NCBI RefSeq assembly: GCF_000308295.2 | Contig: NZ_HG326652.1 | Span: 1,676,109 to 1,740,108 of the forward strand | DNA length: 64,000 nt | Reading direction: 5' to 3' | Source: Afipia birgiae 34632 | Lineage (GTDB): Bacteria > Pseudomonadota > Alphaproteobacteria > Rhizobiales > Xanthobacteraceae | Shown here: positions 17,050-27,448 of the stretch, piece after piece | Layout: every line of letters begins with the position of its first letter | Position numbering within the stretch: position 1 is the first letter of the stretch | Notes under the pieces: generated by a model | What the model was told of the DNA's origin: nothing | Seen by the model: only the letters and a program-made list of their open reading frames with translations | The model's database searches: none | Translations under genes and position numbers: made by a program

Positions 17050-17569
17050 CACTTCAACTCCACCGTCACCCGCCCAAGCTTGCCGGTGAACTTGAACGGT
17101 GGCGTGTAACTGAAGTCCACCGGCGAGCCGCTGTCCTCGCCGATGTCCTGCCCCTCATAGAGCGAGTATTTGACCGGCGTCGTCTTTTCGACTCGACCTT
17201 CCCCGATCTTCCTACCATTGGCGAGCAGCGTGACCGTGCCGCCCTTCGCCATGCCCGCCATCGGACTTGAAATCCATCGCCAAGGTGACCTTACCGGTCG
17301 GCACCGGCTCGGTGGACACGACGCGGTAGCGTTCGAGTGCGACGTGGCTGTGCAAACCGACGAGTTTGCCCTGCTGGATGTAGAAGCCCCAGCCGCCGGT
17401 GAACCCGCCTTGCGTAAAGATCATGCCTTCTGCGCCGGCGGGGATTTCTGCCTCGGCAGTGATCGTGAACGACTTGTTCTTGAGATCCGGCGCTGCCGCC
17501 TCAGGCAAGGCCACCAAAGGCGTTTCGTAGACAAATGTCCTGCGTCCGGCAGTGACCTGACGGATATTT
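17049..17569 (-). pseudogene. Arylsulfatase C-terminal remnant
   Basis: Leftward reading from the IS border gives RRTFVYETPLVALPEAAAP, GFTGGWGFYIQQGKLVGLHS and, after a one-base shift near 17262, GGTVTLLANGRKIGEGRVEK, ending with FKFTGKLGRVTVELK. This is the C-terminal beta-rich domain of type I arylsulfatases. The catalytic N-terminal two thirds, with the formylglycine site, are gone; the gene is cut by the IS3 element at 17570. It was cotranscribed with the DUF1254 gene downstream. Confidence 0.75.
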
Positions 17570-17588
17570 TGGACCAGCTGGATAGAGA

Positions 17589-18425
17589 CTACTGCATCGC
17601 TGCGCTCCGATCCAGATGCTGCAGTGTCGGCGCCGATGTTTGCGGTGCCGGCGGCCGGTAGCTCAGAGATGAGTGCGGTCGGATCGTGTTGAAGTGCTTG
17701 CGCCATTGCTCGATGACGACGGTAGCCTCCTTTAGGCTGTAAAAGATTTCACCGTTCAGGCATTCGTCGCGCAGTTTGCCGTTGAAGGACTCGCAGTAGC
17801 CGTTTTCCCATGGGCTGCCGGGCGCAATGTAGAGCGTCTTTGCTCCGAGCTTTCCGAACCAGCTGCGCACGATCTTGGCCGTCATCTCCGCGCCGTTGTC
17901 CGACCGGATGTGCTCAGGGACGCCTTTAGCAAGCATCACATCGGCCATGGTGTCGATGACGCCGAAGCTGTTGATGCGACGTGCAACCCTGATCGCCAGG
18001 CATTCCCTGGTAAACTCGTCGATCAGCGTCATGAGCCGGAGCTTACGGCCATCATGGGTCTGCGCCTCGACGAAGTCGTAGCTCCAGACATGGTTACGAT
18101 GCTGCGGCCGCAAACGGATGCAGGATCCGTCGTTGAGCCACAGCCGGCCGCGCGGTCGCTGTTTGCTGGGTACTTTTAGCCCCTCACGGCGCCAGATCCG
18201 CTGGACCCGATCACACCCGACCTGCCAGCCGGCATCGACCAGCAGCGACGTGATCCGACGATAGCCATATCGCCCATATTGGGACGCAAGAGAGATAATC
18301 GCTCTCGTCAACGCATCCTCATCAGATCGAACGATGGTGGTGTATCGCTGTGTTCCGCGGTGCTGGCCGACGATCCGGCAGGCTTGGCGTTCCGAGAGAC
18401 CATACTTCCCTCGAATGCCCTCCAC
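17589..18425 (-). CDS. IS3-family transposase OrfB (DDE integrase domain)
   Basis: A 278-residue transposase. It has the HTH_21 region [18 protein letters not shown] and the rve catalytic core: [14 protein letters not shown] (first Asp), [12 protein letters not shown] (second Asp) and [18 protein letters not shown] (Glu). It lies in a different frame from OrfA and is presumably produced as an OrfAB fusion by ribosomal frameshifting near 18450-18470, the normal arrangement for IS3 elements. The frame is undamaged, so the element may still be active. Confidence 0.88.
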   Translation of the reverse strand: MEGIRGKYGLSERQACRIVGQHRGTQRYTTIVRSDEDALTRAIISLASQYGRYGYRRITSLLVDAGWQVGCDRVQRIWRREGLKVPSKQRPRGRLWLNDGSCIRLRPQHRNHVWSYDFVEAQTHDGRKLRLMTLIDEFTRECLAIRVARRINSFGVIDTMADVMLAKGVPEHIRSDNGAEMTAKIVRSWFGKLGAKTLYIAPGSPWENGYCESFNGKLRDECLNGEIFYSLKEATVVIEQWRKHFNTIRPHSSLSYRPPAPQTSAPTLQHLDRSAAMQ

Positions 18426-18448
18426 CGCCTGCCGTCGCCGCTCAGGGC

Positions 18449-18727
18449 TTATAAGTTTCCCGAGGCAACGTCCTTGAGCACCTGCTTCTCAAGCGACACA
18501 TCGGCGACGAGACGCTTGAGGCGGACATTCTCCCGCTCCAGATCCTTCATCCGCTTCGCCTGATCGAGCTCAAGGCCACCGTATTCCTTCCGCCAGCGAT
18601 AATAACTCTGCTGCGAAATTCCGGCTTCCCGACAGGCCACCGGCGCTGCCTTGCCCTGCGACATCAATACTTCAATCTGGCGCAGCAGCACCACGATCTG
18701 CTCCGCATTAAACCTCTTCTTCGGCAT
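18449..18727 (-). CDS. IS3-family transposase OrfA
   Basis: A 92-residue protein beginning [20 protein letters not shown] with the HTH_8-type helix-turn-helix [24 protein letters not shown] segment, and a leucine-zipper-like stretch [20 protein letters not shown] used for OrfA/OrfAB multimerisation. Binds the terminal inverted repeats. An alternative start two codons upstream is possible. OrfA ends 24 bases before the annotated OrfB start, consistent with programmed frameshifting. Confidence 0.85.
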   Translation of the reverse strand: MPKKRFNAEQIVVLLRQIEVLMSQGKAAPVACREAGISQQSYYRWRKEYGGLELDQAKRMKDLERENVRLKRLVADVSLEKQVLKDVASGNL

Positions 18728-19022
18728 GACCAAAGCTCCTTTCCAAGCTCAGTTTCTCACAAAGCTTGGTCCAAAAAAGCCCGGTCAGGTCACCGACAAG
18801 GGCAGCCCCTATGCCGTTAGCAATAATAATAACAGAATCGCTTCTCATCAGGCCGTAGACAATCCACAGCGCAAGTCCTGAAAACAGCGCAATGAGCATT
18901 TTCAGCGAGATGTCTTCATTGGCATCTCTGGGGAAAGCTTTTCTAACTTGAGGAATGTATGAGAGCCAAGTCAGGGCTGCGGCAACGAGCCCCAGCGCAG
19001 TAGTCCATGATTCAGATGGCAT
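18708..19022 (-). CDS. SemiSWEET-like transporter with IS-derived C terminus
   Basis: A 104-residue protein starting MPSESWTTALGLV with three membrane segments: LGLVAAALTWLSYIPQV, LIALFSGLALWIVYGLM and VIIIANGIGAALVGDLTGLF. The PQV motif and length match bacterial SemiSWEET sugar transporters, which work as dimers. The last roughly 22 residues (after FWTKL) are encoded inside the IS3 element, so the native C terminus and stop were lost when the IS arrived. All three helices seem kept, so it could still function. Its substrate is unknown. Confidence 0.65.
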   Translation of the reverse strand: MPSESWTTALGLVAAALTWLSYIPQVRKAFPRDANEDISLKMLIALFSGLALWIVYGLMRSDSVIIIANGIGAALVGDLTGLFWTKLCEKLSLERSFGHAEEEV

Positions 19023-19142
19023 AAGACGTCCCCACGCAATGCCCAGCCAAGCACAAGCTTCGCCCTTCGTTCCGGAAATCACAGCCGGTGCCACACCCCC
19101 GACCTCCGATTGGCACCAGATTCTCCTGCATGATTGTCAGAA

Positions 19143-19403
19143 TCACACCGAGATTTTGCGGACTGATGAGGTTGGGCGGGCGTATGATATCGCCTGGAAT
19201 TTTTCTCGAAAGGGACCGGAGCTATCAAGTATCCATTCACTGCCCACGAAGTCATACTCTCGAACATCGTAGCCAACTTTCAGCAGGGTCCGAGAAACAA
19301 GCTTATCTTGGCCAATAGAGCCATCACAGCGTATCATAGGCGGGCATAGGAGTTTTAATCCATCGGCGCATTCGTCTTCTTGGAGATGCGCCATGGAAGC
19401 CAA
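19143..19403 (-). CDS. Hypothetical protein, doubtful
   Basis: An 86-codon frame whose middle part (LKLLCPPMIRCDGSIGQDKL, VGYDVREYDFVGSEWIL) reads like real protein with balanced composition, but I recognise no family and see no good ribosome site. It lies in the eroded stretch between the IS3 element and the large kinase gene and may be a relict. The end of the frame looks random. Confidence 0.25.
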   Translation of the reverse strand: MASMAHLQEDECADGLKLLCPPMIRCDGSIGQDKLVSRTLLKVGYDVREYDFVGSEWILDSSGPFREKFQAISYARPTSSVRKISV

Positions 19404-19729
19404 AAAGCTCCCGCGACTTGCCTCTGCAACAGCCGTTCAAAAAGGATGCGAAGCGCGACGAGCAAGCGCGCGTTAAAGACGCCGAGAGGACTAACGTAGC
19501 CGATCACGATCCCGTCCATGGTGACGGCGGGACGATCGATGTTCCAGTCAAGTCATCTGACATTTCAAAACGTTCAGGCTTGGTTAGCGCTGCGCGCCGA
19601 GTTTATTCATAATTTGTCTAATCTTTCGGACACCAGCCCTCTTCCGCTAGGCTTCGGCAACAACCAAAGCCAAGCGTCAAACGACGGGCGGTGTCGTTCG
19701 GCATGCCGCTGCTCTTCTGTTCCGACGAT
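19404..19729. other. Non-coding or decayed stretch
   Basis: No convincing gene. A short plus-strand stretch at 19430-19610 reads as hydrophilic peptide (KDAERTNVADHDPVHGDGG) without family match and may be relic coding sequence. The stretch ends at the EcfG-type promoter motif of the downstream kinase gene. Confidence 0.4.
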
Positions 19730-19754
19730 GGAACCATATTCCGACACGAACGTT
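19730..19754 (+). promoter_or_regulatory. EcfG-type (general stress) promoter motif upstream of giant kinase
   Basis: GGAAC at 19730-19734 and CGTT at 19751-19754 with a 16-base spacer reproduce the EcfG consensus exactly. The site faces the kinase gene at 19959, which would have a leader of about 200 bases. No other gene lies between. Confidence 0.55.
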
Positions 19755-19958
19755 GCGGAACCGGCCAAACTTGTGGCGGCCGATGGATGATAATATTGCA
19801 TTCGCAGAACTCAGAATTTATTCCTACTCTTCCCAAGAGTAACTAGCGGCCAAATGTAGCGGGTTTTTTCGCAAAAAAGGGAAGGCTGGCATGAAGTGTG
19901 ATTGCGGCCAATCACGGATCCCTGCATCTTATGTTGCGATTGCATTCACCGGTGACCA

Positions 19959-22900
19959 ATGAACGAAACGACAATCCCAAGGAACAGCAAGAAGCCCTCG
20001 GGTATCGCACGAGACAATGGGGAATCCGGAGAGTTGATTGACGATCCCGCCGCAATCCGTTCGCGACAACTCCTCGCTGCAATGGTGGCATTTCGCGATG
20101 GAGACTTTTCGGTGCGCTTACCGCGAGATTGGCCAGGCACGGATGGACGAATAGCCGAGGCTTTCAACCAAACCCTCGCGCATGAGGGCCGGATTACAGC
20201 GGAAGTTGCGCGGTTAAGCGAGACGGTCGGCAAGGAAGGCCGGCTCAAGCAGCGCATGTCCCTGCCTGGCGCTATCGGCGGATGGGCTGAGCAGGCTGAT
20301 TCCATCAATACGCTCCTCGACGATCTGGTGCGGCCTACAACCGAAGTGGCGCGTACCATTGGCGCGGTGGCGAAAGGTGATCTTGGGCAATCCATGGACC
20401 TGGAGGTGGATGGGCGGCCACTCAGAGGCGAGTTCTTGCGTTCTGCCAACCTCGTCAACACCATGATCGAACAGCTTTCTGTGTTCACCTCCGAAGTGAC
20501 TCGCGTGGCGCGTGAGGTCGGCACCGAAGGCAAGCTAGGCGGCCAAGCCCAGGTCAAGGGCGTCTCGGGTGTGTGGAAGGAACTCACCGAGTCCGTTAAC
20601 CAGATGGCCGGCAACCTAACGGCACAGGTCCGCAACATTGCCGACGTGACAACCGCCGTCGCGAGGGGCGACCTGTCGCGCAAAATCACGGTCGACGTGA
20701 AGGGCGAGATACTCGCACTGAAGAACACCATCAACACGATGGTCGATCAGCTCAACGGCTTCGCCGCGGAAGTCACACGCGTGGCGCGTGAGGTCGGCAC
20801 CGAAGGCAAACTTGGTGGTCAGGCGGCGGTGCCCGGCGTCGCAGGCACTTGGAAGGATCTTACCGACAACGTCAACTTCATGGCCTCCAATCTCACGGGT
20901 CAAGTCCGCAACATCGCCGAAGTGGCGACTGCCATCGCCGAAGGAGATCTCTCCTCTAAAATCACGGTCGAGGTAAAGGGCGAGATACTCGCACTGAAAA
21001 ACACCATGAACACGATGGTGGATCAGCTCAACGGCTTCGCCGCGGAAGTCACACGCGTGGCGCGTGAGGTCGGCACCGAAGGCAAACTCGGTGGTCAGGC
21101 GGCCGTACCCGGCGTCGCAGGCACCTGGAAAGACCTCACCGACAACGTTAACTTCATGGCCTCGAATCTCACCGGTCAGGTCCGCAACATCGCCGAAGTC
21201 ACCACTGCCGTGGCCCGCGGCGATCTCTCGAAAAAGATCACCGCCGACGTCCGCGGCGAAATTCTAGAAGTGAAAAACACCATCAACACGATGGTCGATC
21301 AGCTCAACGGCTTTGCCTCCGAAGTGACCCGCGTGGCGCGTGAGGTCGGCACCGAAGGCAAGCTTGGCGGTCAGGCCGTGGTACCCGGCGTCGCAGGCAC
21401 CTGGAAGGATCTGACCGACAATGTCAACTCGATGGCAAACAACCTCACCGGCCAGGTTCGCAACATCGCCGAGGTCACCATCGCAGTCGCCAACGGCGAC
21501 CTTTCGAAAAAGATCACAGCCGACGTCCGCGGTGAAATTCTGGAGGTGAAAAACACCATCAACACGATGGTCGATCAGCTCAACGGCTTTGCCTCCGAAG
21601 TGACCCGCGTGGCGCGCGAGGTCGGCACCGAGGGCAAGCTTGGCGGCCAGGCCGTGGTGCCCGGCGTCGCAGGCACCTGGAAGGATCTCACCGACAACGT
21701 CAACTCCATGGCCAACAACCTGACCGGCCAGGTTCGTAATATCGCTGACGTCGCCACCGCCATCGCTCGCGGCGATCTGAGTCGCAAGATCACCGTCGAT
21801 GTGAAAGGCGAGATTCTGGAGCTGAAGGAGACCATGAACACGATGGTTGATCAGCTTTCAGCATTCGCGTCGGAAGTTACACGCGTAGCGCGTGAAGTGG
21901 GCACCGAAGGCAAGCTCGGCGGCCAAGCGGCCGTACCCGGCGTTGCCGGCACCTGGAAAGACCTGACCGACAACGTCAACTACATGGCCTCGAATCTCAC
22001 AGGCCAGGTCCGCAACATCGCCGAAGTCACCATAGCCGTCGCCAGCGGCGACCTTTCCAAAAAGATCACGGTCGATGTGAGAGGTGAAATTCTGCAGCTC
22101 AAAGAAACCATCAACACGATGGTCGAGCAGCTTCGTTCCTTCGCGTCGGAAGTGACTCGCGTGGCGCGAGAGGTCGGCACCGAAGGCCGACTCGGGGGTC
22201 AAGCGGCCGTTCCAGGTGTGGCCGGCACCTGGAAGGATTTGACCGACACAGTCAACGGTCTGGCTAACAATCTCACGACACAGGTTCGCAACATAGCGGA
22301 AGTCACTACTGCGGTGGCGCGTGGCGATCTCAACCGCAAGATCACGGTTGATGTGAAGGGTGAAGTCCTGGAACTGAAGAACACCATCAACACGATGGTC
22401 GATCAACTCAACTTGTTTGCTGGCGAAGTCACGCGCGTGGCGCGTGAGGTCGGAACCGAAGGCAAGCTCGGAGGCCAGGCACAGGTCCGTGGCGTCGCGG
22501 GCACCTGGAAAGATCTGACCGACAACGTCAATTTCATGGCCTCCAACCTCACCGACCAGGTCCGCGGCATCGTGAAGGTGGTGACCGCGGTGGCCGACGG
22601 CAACCTGAGCCAGCGGCTCACCGTGCAAGCGAAGGGCGAGGTCGAGGCACTCGGGGAAACCATCAACAATATGACCGACACCCTCGCTACGTTCGCTGAT
22701 CAGGTGACGAACGTGGCACGCGAGGTCGGCGTGGAAGGGCGACTGGGCGGCCAGGCCAACGTCCCCGGCGCTGCAGGCACGTGGAAGGACCTCACCAGCA
22801 ACGTCAACCTGCTGGCCGCCAATCTAACCACTCAGGTCCGCGCAATCGCTGAAGTCGCCACCGCCGTCACCAAGGGAGATCTAACGCGCACGATTCAGGT

Positions 22901-25715
22901 CGAGACCCGTGGCGAGGTCGCCGAACTGAAAGACAATCTCAATACGATGATCGCCAACCTGCGCGATACAACTGAAAGTAATCGGCAGCAGGATTGGTTG
23001 AAGACCAACCTCGCAAAATTTACAAACATGCTTCAAGGCCAGCGCGAACTCAGCACAGTGGGAGATATCCTCCTGAGTGAACTGGGCCCGCTGGTCAAAG
23101 CCTATCAAGGCACGATCTATCACCTCGACAGTGACGAAGAGAACACTAAGCTCAAATTGCTCTCGAGCTACGCGCGTGGCGGCGGCCGGCGACTCGAAAC
23201 TATCGGCCTCGGCGAAGGCCTGGCAGGCCAATCCGCTATCGAAAAGAAGACAATCCTGCTTACCGACGTTCCACCGGATTATCTCACTATTTCATCCAGT
23301 CTTGGCGAAGCCACACGGGTAAGCGTGGTCGTATTGCCAGTTCTGTTCGAGGGGCAGACCAAGGCCGTGATCGAACTGGCAACGTTGCAGCCGTTCACGG
23401 AAGTCGACTTGGCATTCTTGGATCAGTTGACACTCAGCCTAGGCGCAGTCTTCAACACAATCGAAGCGACGATGCGCACCGAAAGACTCCTGACGCAGTC
23501 GCAGCAATTGACCGCAGAACTGCAATCTCGCCAGAGTGAGTTGCAGCAGACCAATGAAGAACTGGGGACGAAGGCTAAGCTGCTTGCAGATCAAAATGCC
23601 GAAGTCGAACGCAAGAATGCGGAGGTCGAACAAGCTCGCTTCGCACTAGAGGAAAAGGCCATCGAACTGGCACTCACCTCGAAGTACAAATCCGAATTCC
23701 TGGCCAATATGTCCCACGAATTGCGGACCCCACTCAATTCTATCCTGATCCTTAGCCAACAGCTTGCAGAGAACGTGCCGGGCAATCTGTCGGATAAGCA
23801 GATCGAATTTTCCCGCAACATCAATTCGTCCGGCTCCGATCTGCTGAACCTGATTAACGACATTCTCGATCTCTCGAAAATTGAATCGGGGACGGTCACC
23901 GTCGAAGTTGAGGAGATTTTGTTCACTCGCCTGCGTGGCAACATCGAACGCAACTTCCGTCACGTGGCAGAAGCGAAGAGCCTGCCCTTCAACGTCAATT
24001 TTGCGGCAAATCTTCCCCGTTTCTTGGAAAGCGACGACAAGCGCCTCCAGCAGATTCTCAAGAATCTTCTTTCCAATGCCGTCAAATTTACAGCACAAGG
24101 GCATGTACAAGTGCGCGTTGAACTCGCTGCACAAGGCTGGAGTGCAGATCACCCCATACTGAGCAAGGCCGATCAAGTCGTTTCCTTCGCTGTGGAAGAC
24201 ACGGGCATCGGAATCGCTCCGGACAAGCAACGGCTTATCTTCGAAGCTTTCCAGCAGGCCGACGCTGGCACCTCCCGCAGATATGGTGGCACCGGCCTTG
24301 GCCTTGCCATCAGCCGTGAGTTGGCCACCCTCCTCGGAGGCGAGATCAAACTCAGCAGCGTCTACGGCCAGGGAAGCACCTTCACCCTATTCCTGCCTGT
24401 CCAGTTTCCCGGGCGTGACAGTTCCCAAAACGTAATCGCAGATGGATCTGCGGTCCGCGCATCAGTTGCTCGCGAGCTCATCGTCTTACCTGTTGGGCGA
24501 GAAGAACAAATCGAAGATGATCGCGAGAGCATCGAAAAGGACGACACCGTATTGCTGATCATCGAGGACGACGCTCACTACGCGCGAATTCTCCTTGGCC
24601 TGGCTCACGACAAAGGCTTCAAGGGCATTATTGCCACCCGAGGCGCGACCGGACTTTCCTTGGCCAGGCAGTTTTGCCCGGCGGCCATCTCGCTCGACAT
24701 ATTCCTACCCGACATGCTGGGCTGGACAGTGCTCAATCAACTTAAACTCGATCCGGCGACAAGACATATTCCAGTGCAGATCGTCACGCTGGACGAGGAG
24801 CGCCAGCATGGCCTTTCCCATGGAGCGTTTGCCTATCTCGTCAAGGAACCCACCACTTCCGCCCTGGAAGTGGCATTCGATCGCCTTAAGAATTTTACTG
24901 TCCCGCGCACAAAGCGGCTGCTGGTTGTTGAAGACAACGACATCGAGCGGAAATCCATCGTAGAACTGCTTGGCTATAATGATATCGAACTTGTAACCGC
25001 TGCAAGCGGGGGAAAGGCGCTGGAAGCCATGCACGGTCAGCGATTCGATTGCGTGGTGCTCGATCTGCGGTTGCCCGACATGTCCGGCTTTGAGCTACTC
25101 GGAAAACTGCACGCCGATCCGACGTTAGCAAACGTGCCCGTCGTCGTTTTCACCGGCAGGAATTTGACTATTGATGAGCAGATTCAACTCAAAACGATGG
25201 CAAAAAGCATCGTTCTGAAAGATGTCCAGTCACCGGAGCGGCTGCTGGATGAAACCGCGCTGTTTCTCCATCGGGTGATAACCAATCTGCCGCCCGAGAA
25301 GCAGGCGATGCTTAGTCGGCTTCATGGTTCGAACGAAATCCTGCAGAATCGCAAAGTGCTAATCGTTGATGACGACGCACGAAACATCTTCGCTCTCACA
25401 TCCTTGCTCGAGAACCATGACGCGGATGTCATAAGCACAACGAACGGAAAAACCGCCATCGAGATTGTGCAAAGCACACCCGACATCAGTCTCGTACTGA
25501 TGGATATCATGATGCCGGAAATGGACGGCTACGAGACAATTCGCGAGATCCGAAGAGTCCCTGAGTTTCGCACTCTCCCCATCCTTGCACTGACAGCGAA
25601 AGCCATGAAGGGCGACCGCGAGAAGTGTCTCGAGGCTGGTGCAAGCGACTACATTTCCAAGCCTGTAAATACAGATCAGCTTCTTTCGTTGATGCGAGTA
25701 TGGCTATACCGATGA
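19959..25715 (+). CDS. Giant soluble multi-HAMP hybrid histidine kinase
   Basis: A 1918-residue cytoplasmic hybrid kinase; no membrane segment is visible. A degenerate HAMP-like unit (residues about 90-182) is followed by nine tandem 92-residue units starting near 183, 275, 367, 459, 551, 643, 735, 827 and 919. Then come a GAF domain (about 1025-1165), a coiled coil (about 1165-1240), HisKA with phospho-acceptor His1253 in [10 protein letters not shown], and HATPase with [10 protein letters not shown] and [10 protein letters not shown]. Three receivers follow with phospho-acceptors Asp1580, Asp1702 and Asp1849. The layout resembles fungal group III osmosensing kinases such as Nik1, in a bacterial version. 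The receiver-HWE kinase starts 34 bases downstream. The signal sensed is unknown. Confidence 0.92.
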   Translation: MNETTIPRNSKKPSGIARDNGESGELIDDPAAIRSRQLLAAMVAFRDGDFSVRLPRDWPGTDGRIAEAFNQTLAHEGRITAEVARLSETVGKEGRLKQRMSLPGAIGGWAEQADSINTLLDDLVRPTTEVARTIGAVAKGDLGQSMDLEVDGRPLRGEFLRSANLVNTMIEQLSVFTSEVTRVAREVGTEGKLGGQAQVKGVSGVWKELTESVNQMAGNLTAQVRNIADVTTAVARGDLSRKITVDVKGEILALKNTINTMVDQLNGFAAEVTRVAREVGTEGKLGGQAAVPGVAGTWKDLTDNVNFMASNLTGQVRNIAEVATAIAEGDLSSKITVEVKGEILALKNTMNTMVDQLNGFAAEVTRVAREVGTEGKLGGQAAVPGVAGTWKDLTDNVNFMASNLTGQVRNIAEVTTAVARGDLSKKITADVRGEILEVKNTINTMVDQLNGFASEVTRVAREVGTEGKLGGQAVVPGVAGTWKDLTDNVNSMANNLTGQVRNIAEVTIAVANGDLSKKITADVRGEILEVKNTINTMVDQLNGFASEVTRVAREVGTEGKLGGQAVVPGVAGTWKDLTDNVNSMANNLTGQVRNIADVATAIARGDLSRKITVDVKGEILELKETMNTMVDQLSAFASEVTRVAREVGTEGKLGGQAAVPGVAGTWKDLTDNVNYMASNLTGQVRNIAEVTIAVASGDLSKKITVDVRGEILQLKETINTMVEQLRSFASEVTRVAREVGTEGRLGGQAAVPGVAGTWKDLTDTVNGLANNLTTQVRNIAEVTTAVARGDLNRKITVDVKGEVLELKNTINTMVDQLNLFAGEVTRVAREVGTEGKLGGQAQVRGVAGTWKDLTDNVNFMASNLTDQVRGIVKVVTAVADGNLSQRLTVQAKGEVEALGETINNMTDTLATFADQVTNVAREVGVEGRLGGQANVPGAAGTWKDLTSNVNLLAANLTTQVRAIAEVATAVTKGDLTRTIQVETRGEVAELKDNLNTMIANLRDTTESNRQQDWLKTNLAKFTNMLQGQRELSTVGDILLSELGPLVKAYQGTIYHLDSDEENTKLKLLSSYARGGGRRLETIGLGEGLAGQSAIEKKTILLTDVPPDYLTISSSLGEATRVSVVVLPVLFEGQTKAVIELATLQPFTEVDLAFLDQLTLSLGAVFNTIEATMRTERLLTQSQQLTAELQSRQSELQQTNEELGTKAKLLADQNAEVERKNAEVEQARFALEEKAIELALTSKYKSEFLANMSHELRTPLNSILILSQQLAENVPGNLSDKQIEFSRNINSSGSDLLNLINDILDLSKIESGTVTVEVEEILFTRLRGNIERNFRHVAEAKSLPFNVNFAANLPRFLESDDKRLQQILKNLLSNAVKFTAQGHVQVRVELAAQGWSADHPILSKADQVVSFAVEDTGIGIAPDKQRLIFEAFQQADAGTSRRYGGTGLGLAISRELATLLGGEIKLSSVYGQGSTFTLFLPVQFPGRDSSQNVIADGSAVRASVARELIVLPVGREEQIEDDRESIEKDDTVLLIIEDDAHYARILLGLAHDKGFKGIIATRGATGLSLARQFCPAAISLDIFLPDMLGWTVLNQLKLDPATRHIPVQIVTLDEERQHGLSHGAFAYLVKEPTTSALEVAFDRLKNFTVPRTKRLLVVEDNDIERKSIVELLGYNDIELVTAASGGKALEAMHGQRFDCVVLDLRLPDMSGFELLGKLHADPTLANVPVVVFTGRNLTIDEQIQLKTMAKSIVLKDVQSPERLLDETALFLHRVITNLPPEKQAMLSRLHGSNEILQNRKVLIVDDDARNIFALTSLLENHDADVISTTNGKTAIEIVQSTPDISLVLMDIMMPEMDGYETIREIRRVPEFRTLPILALTAKAMKGDREKCLEAGASDYISKPVNTDQLLSLMRVWLYR
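20505..22988 (+). repeat. Nine tandem 276-bp repeats inside the kinase gene
   Basis: The module beginning GTGGCGCGTGAGGTCGGCAC recurs every 276 bases, nine times, in frame. Neighbouring copies (for example units 3-5) are close to identical at DNA level, while the first and last two have drifted. Each encodes one HAMP-like unit with [26 protein letters not shown] and [10 protein letters not shown]. Confidence 0.92.
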
Positions 25716-25749
25716 AACATTATTCCGGTCGTACAACGAGCAGAAACAG

Positions 25750-26979
25750 ATGAATCTGCCATCGACCACTAGCGGCCCCGCCGAAGACGGGGCTTTGGCA
25801 GACAGCGCCACCACTGCCGGCTCGGCTCCGATGATCGCGGACAGCGGCGGGTTCATCAATATATTGATCGTCGATGACGAGCCAAGAAATCTCATGGTTT
25901 TGGAGACCGTGTTGGATGCCCCTCGCTATCGGCTCGTTCGGGCGGAGTCAGCCGAACAGGCGCTGCTGGCTCTTTTGGCAGACGAGTTTGCGGTGCTTAT
26001 TCTGGATGTCCGCCTGCCGGGGCTGACTGGTTTCGAACTTGCCCAGATGATCAGGGAGCGCAAAAAAAATTCCGAAATACCAATCATATTTCTTACGGCC
26101 TATTACAACGAAGACCAGCATGTGATCGAAGGCTACGATAGGGGAGCCGTCGACTATCTGCACAAACCGATAAACCCGGCGGTCCTCCGATCTAAAGTTG
26201 CCGTGCTCGTCGAACTGTACCTTAAGCAACGTCAGCTCGAGAACGCCAACCGCGCGTTATTGGCCGAGATCGCCGAGCGACGCCTCGCCCAGAAACAACT
26301 TTACGAGCTAAACAATACCCTTGAACAACGGGTTCTGGAACGCACCGAAGCTCACAAGCGAGCCGAGGAACAGGTCCGGCTATTGATGAACGAAGTCAAT
26401 CATCGCTCGAAAAACATCCTGAGCGTCGTGATGGCAGTTGCGCAGCAAACTGTGGCGTCAAGCCCTAGTGAATTTCTCCTTCGGTTTTCCAATCGAATTC
26501 AGGCTCTAGCAGTAAACCACGACCTGCTTGTTGGGAGTCAGTGGAAATGTGTTGAAGTGTCGGATCTCGTTCGTGGGCAACTGGCGCATTTCGCCGGGCT
26601 TATCGGCAAACAAATTTTCATTGAAGGCCCCCCACTCCGCTTGGCGGCTTCGGCGGCTCAATCTATTGGCATGGTTGTCCATGAGCTATCGACGAATGCC
26701 GTAAAGCATGGCGCGTTGTCAGTTGCGGATGGCTACGTCGAAATCTCCTGGCGGATTGATGAAGACGACGGAGGCGAAAATTTCACAATGAGCTGGACTG
26801 AGAAAGGCGGCCCGCCCGTCGCGCCCCCCAATCATCGCGGCTTTGGCACAACCGTCATTACCAAGATGACTGAGTTGAGTGTGAGCGGAAAGGTCGAGCT
26901 TAGTTACGCATCGACAGGAATGATCTGGCGGCTTAATTGCCCGGCAATAAACGTTCTTGAGCCGGCGTATGATCCATGA
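25750..26979 (+). CDS. Receiver-HWE histidine kinase
   Basis: A 409-residue soluble signalling protein. Residues about 35-155 form a receiver with the acidic pair in IVDDEPRN, phospho-acceptor Asp86 (LILDVRLPG) and Lys in LHKPINP. A coiled coil (about 155-205) leads to an HWE-type kinase domain: His218 in NEVNHRSKNILSVV, HELSTNAVKHGALS and the WTEKGGPPV segment that gives the family its name. HWE kinases often act in the alphaproteobacterial general stress response by phosphorylating PhyR; that role here is inference. It follows the giant kinase by 34 bases, so the two are probably cotranscribed, and one of the giant kinase's domains could phosphorylate this receiver. Confidence 0.88.
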   Translation: MNLPSTTSGPAEDGALADSATTAGSAPMIADSGGFINILIVDDEPRNLMVLETVLDAPRYRLVRAESAEQALLALLADEFAVLILDVRLPGLTGFELAQMIRERKKNSEIPIIFLTAYYNEDQHVIEGYDRGAVDYLHKPINPAVLRSKVAVLVELYLKQRQLENANRALLAEIAERRLAQKQLYELNNTLEQRVLERTEAHKRAEEQVRLLMNEVNHRSKNILSVVMAVAQQTVASSPSEFLLRFSNRIQALAVNHDLLVGSQWKCVEVSDLVRGQLAHFAGLIGKQIFIEGPPLRLAASAAQSIGMVVHELSTNAVKHGALSVADGYVEISWRIDEDDGGENFTMSWTEKGGPPVAPPNHRGFGTTVITKMTELSVSGKVELSYASTGMIWRLNCPAINVLEPAYDP

Positions 26980-27022
26980 ATTTGGAAGTTTCGGCCCGAT
27001 CTTAGCGCCTCAACTTTCGCTT

Positions 27023-27448
27023 CTACTTCATGCGTGCAGTTTTCCGCTCCAACATACGCACAAATCGACTGTCGGTGTGACGACCTTCGTACTCGTCATC
27101 AAGCTCGGTCAGAAGCTTGTCGCCCTTCTTGGGTTCAACGGCTAGCAATATGGCGTCAATCTTGGCCTCCATCCGATCGTCGTCTTCCTTGGATTGCGGC
27201 GATCCAGTGCAGCAAAATGGCGAGGCCTGCGACTTGCCACAGCAATTGCAGAAATTCAGACTGCCAATTTTCAAATGTGTCACGCATCATCTGTACCGGG
27301 TGCCGATATCGACCGGTTGCCGATGCGCAAGCTGCTCGTTCACGTATGCGAACCAGCCGAATATCCAATGCCCTACCAAGGTAAAGATGAATGGAGCTAC
27401 CCCGGTGGGAAAAGTCACGATCGAGATCAGATCGTTCAGTGTCCCCAT
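27023..27448 (-). pseudogene. DUF6766-family membrane protein, frameshifted
   Basis: Read leftward from an ATG at 27448 the sequence gives a hydrophobic segment and LVGHWIFGWFAYVNEQLAH, stops near 27296, then continues in another frame with MMRDTFENWQSEFLQLLWQV. After a further shift it reads SPQSKEDDDRMEAKIDAILL and ends LERKTARMK. These are the conserved parts of DUF6766, a small membrane protein family of unknown function. Two frameshifts make it a pseudogene. Its ATG overlaps, on the opposite strand, the ATG of the ctaG relic within one CATG. Confidence 0.7.

Larger units (their letters stand above)
17570..18773 (-). mobile_element. IS3-family insertion sequence (IS407-group type), about 1.2 kb
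   Basis: Two consecutive transposase frames are bounded by imperfect inverted repeats that start TGGACCAGCTGG at 17570 and, on the other strand, TGGACCAAGCTT from 18773. The flanking bases (ATTT on the left, AAAA on the right) do not form a target duplication. The left neighbour is a truncated arylsulfatase and the right one a SemiSWEET gene without its own stop, so sequence was lost on at least one side after insertion. Confidence 0.8.

Noticed and set aside
20505-22988. Regularly spaced repeats that might suggest a CRISPR array
   Set aside because: The unit is 276 bases, coding and in frame, without variable spacers; it encodes HAMP-like protein repeats.
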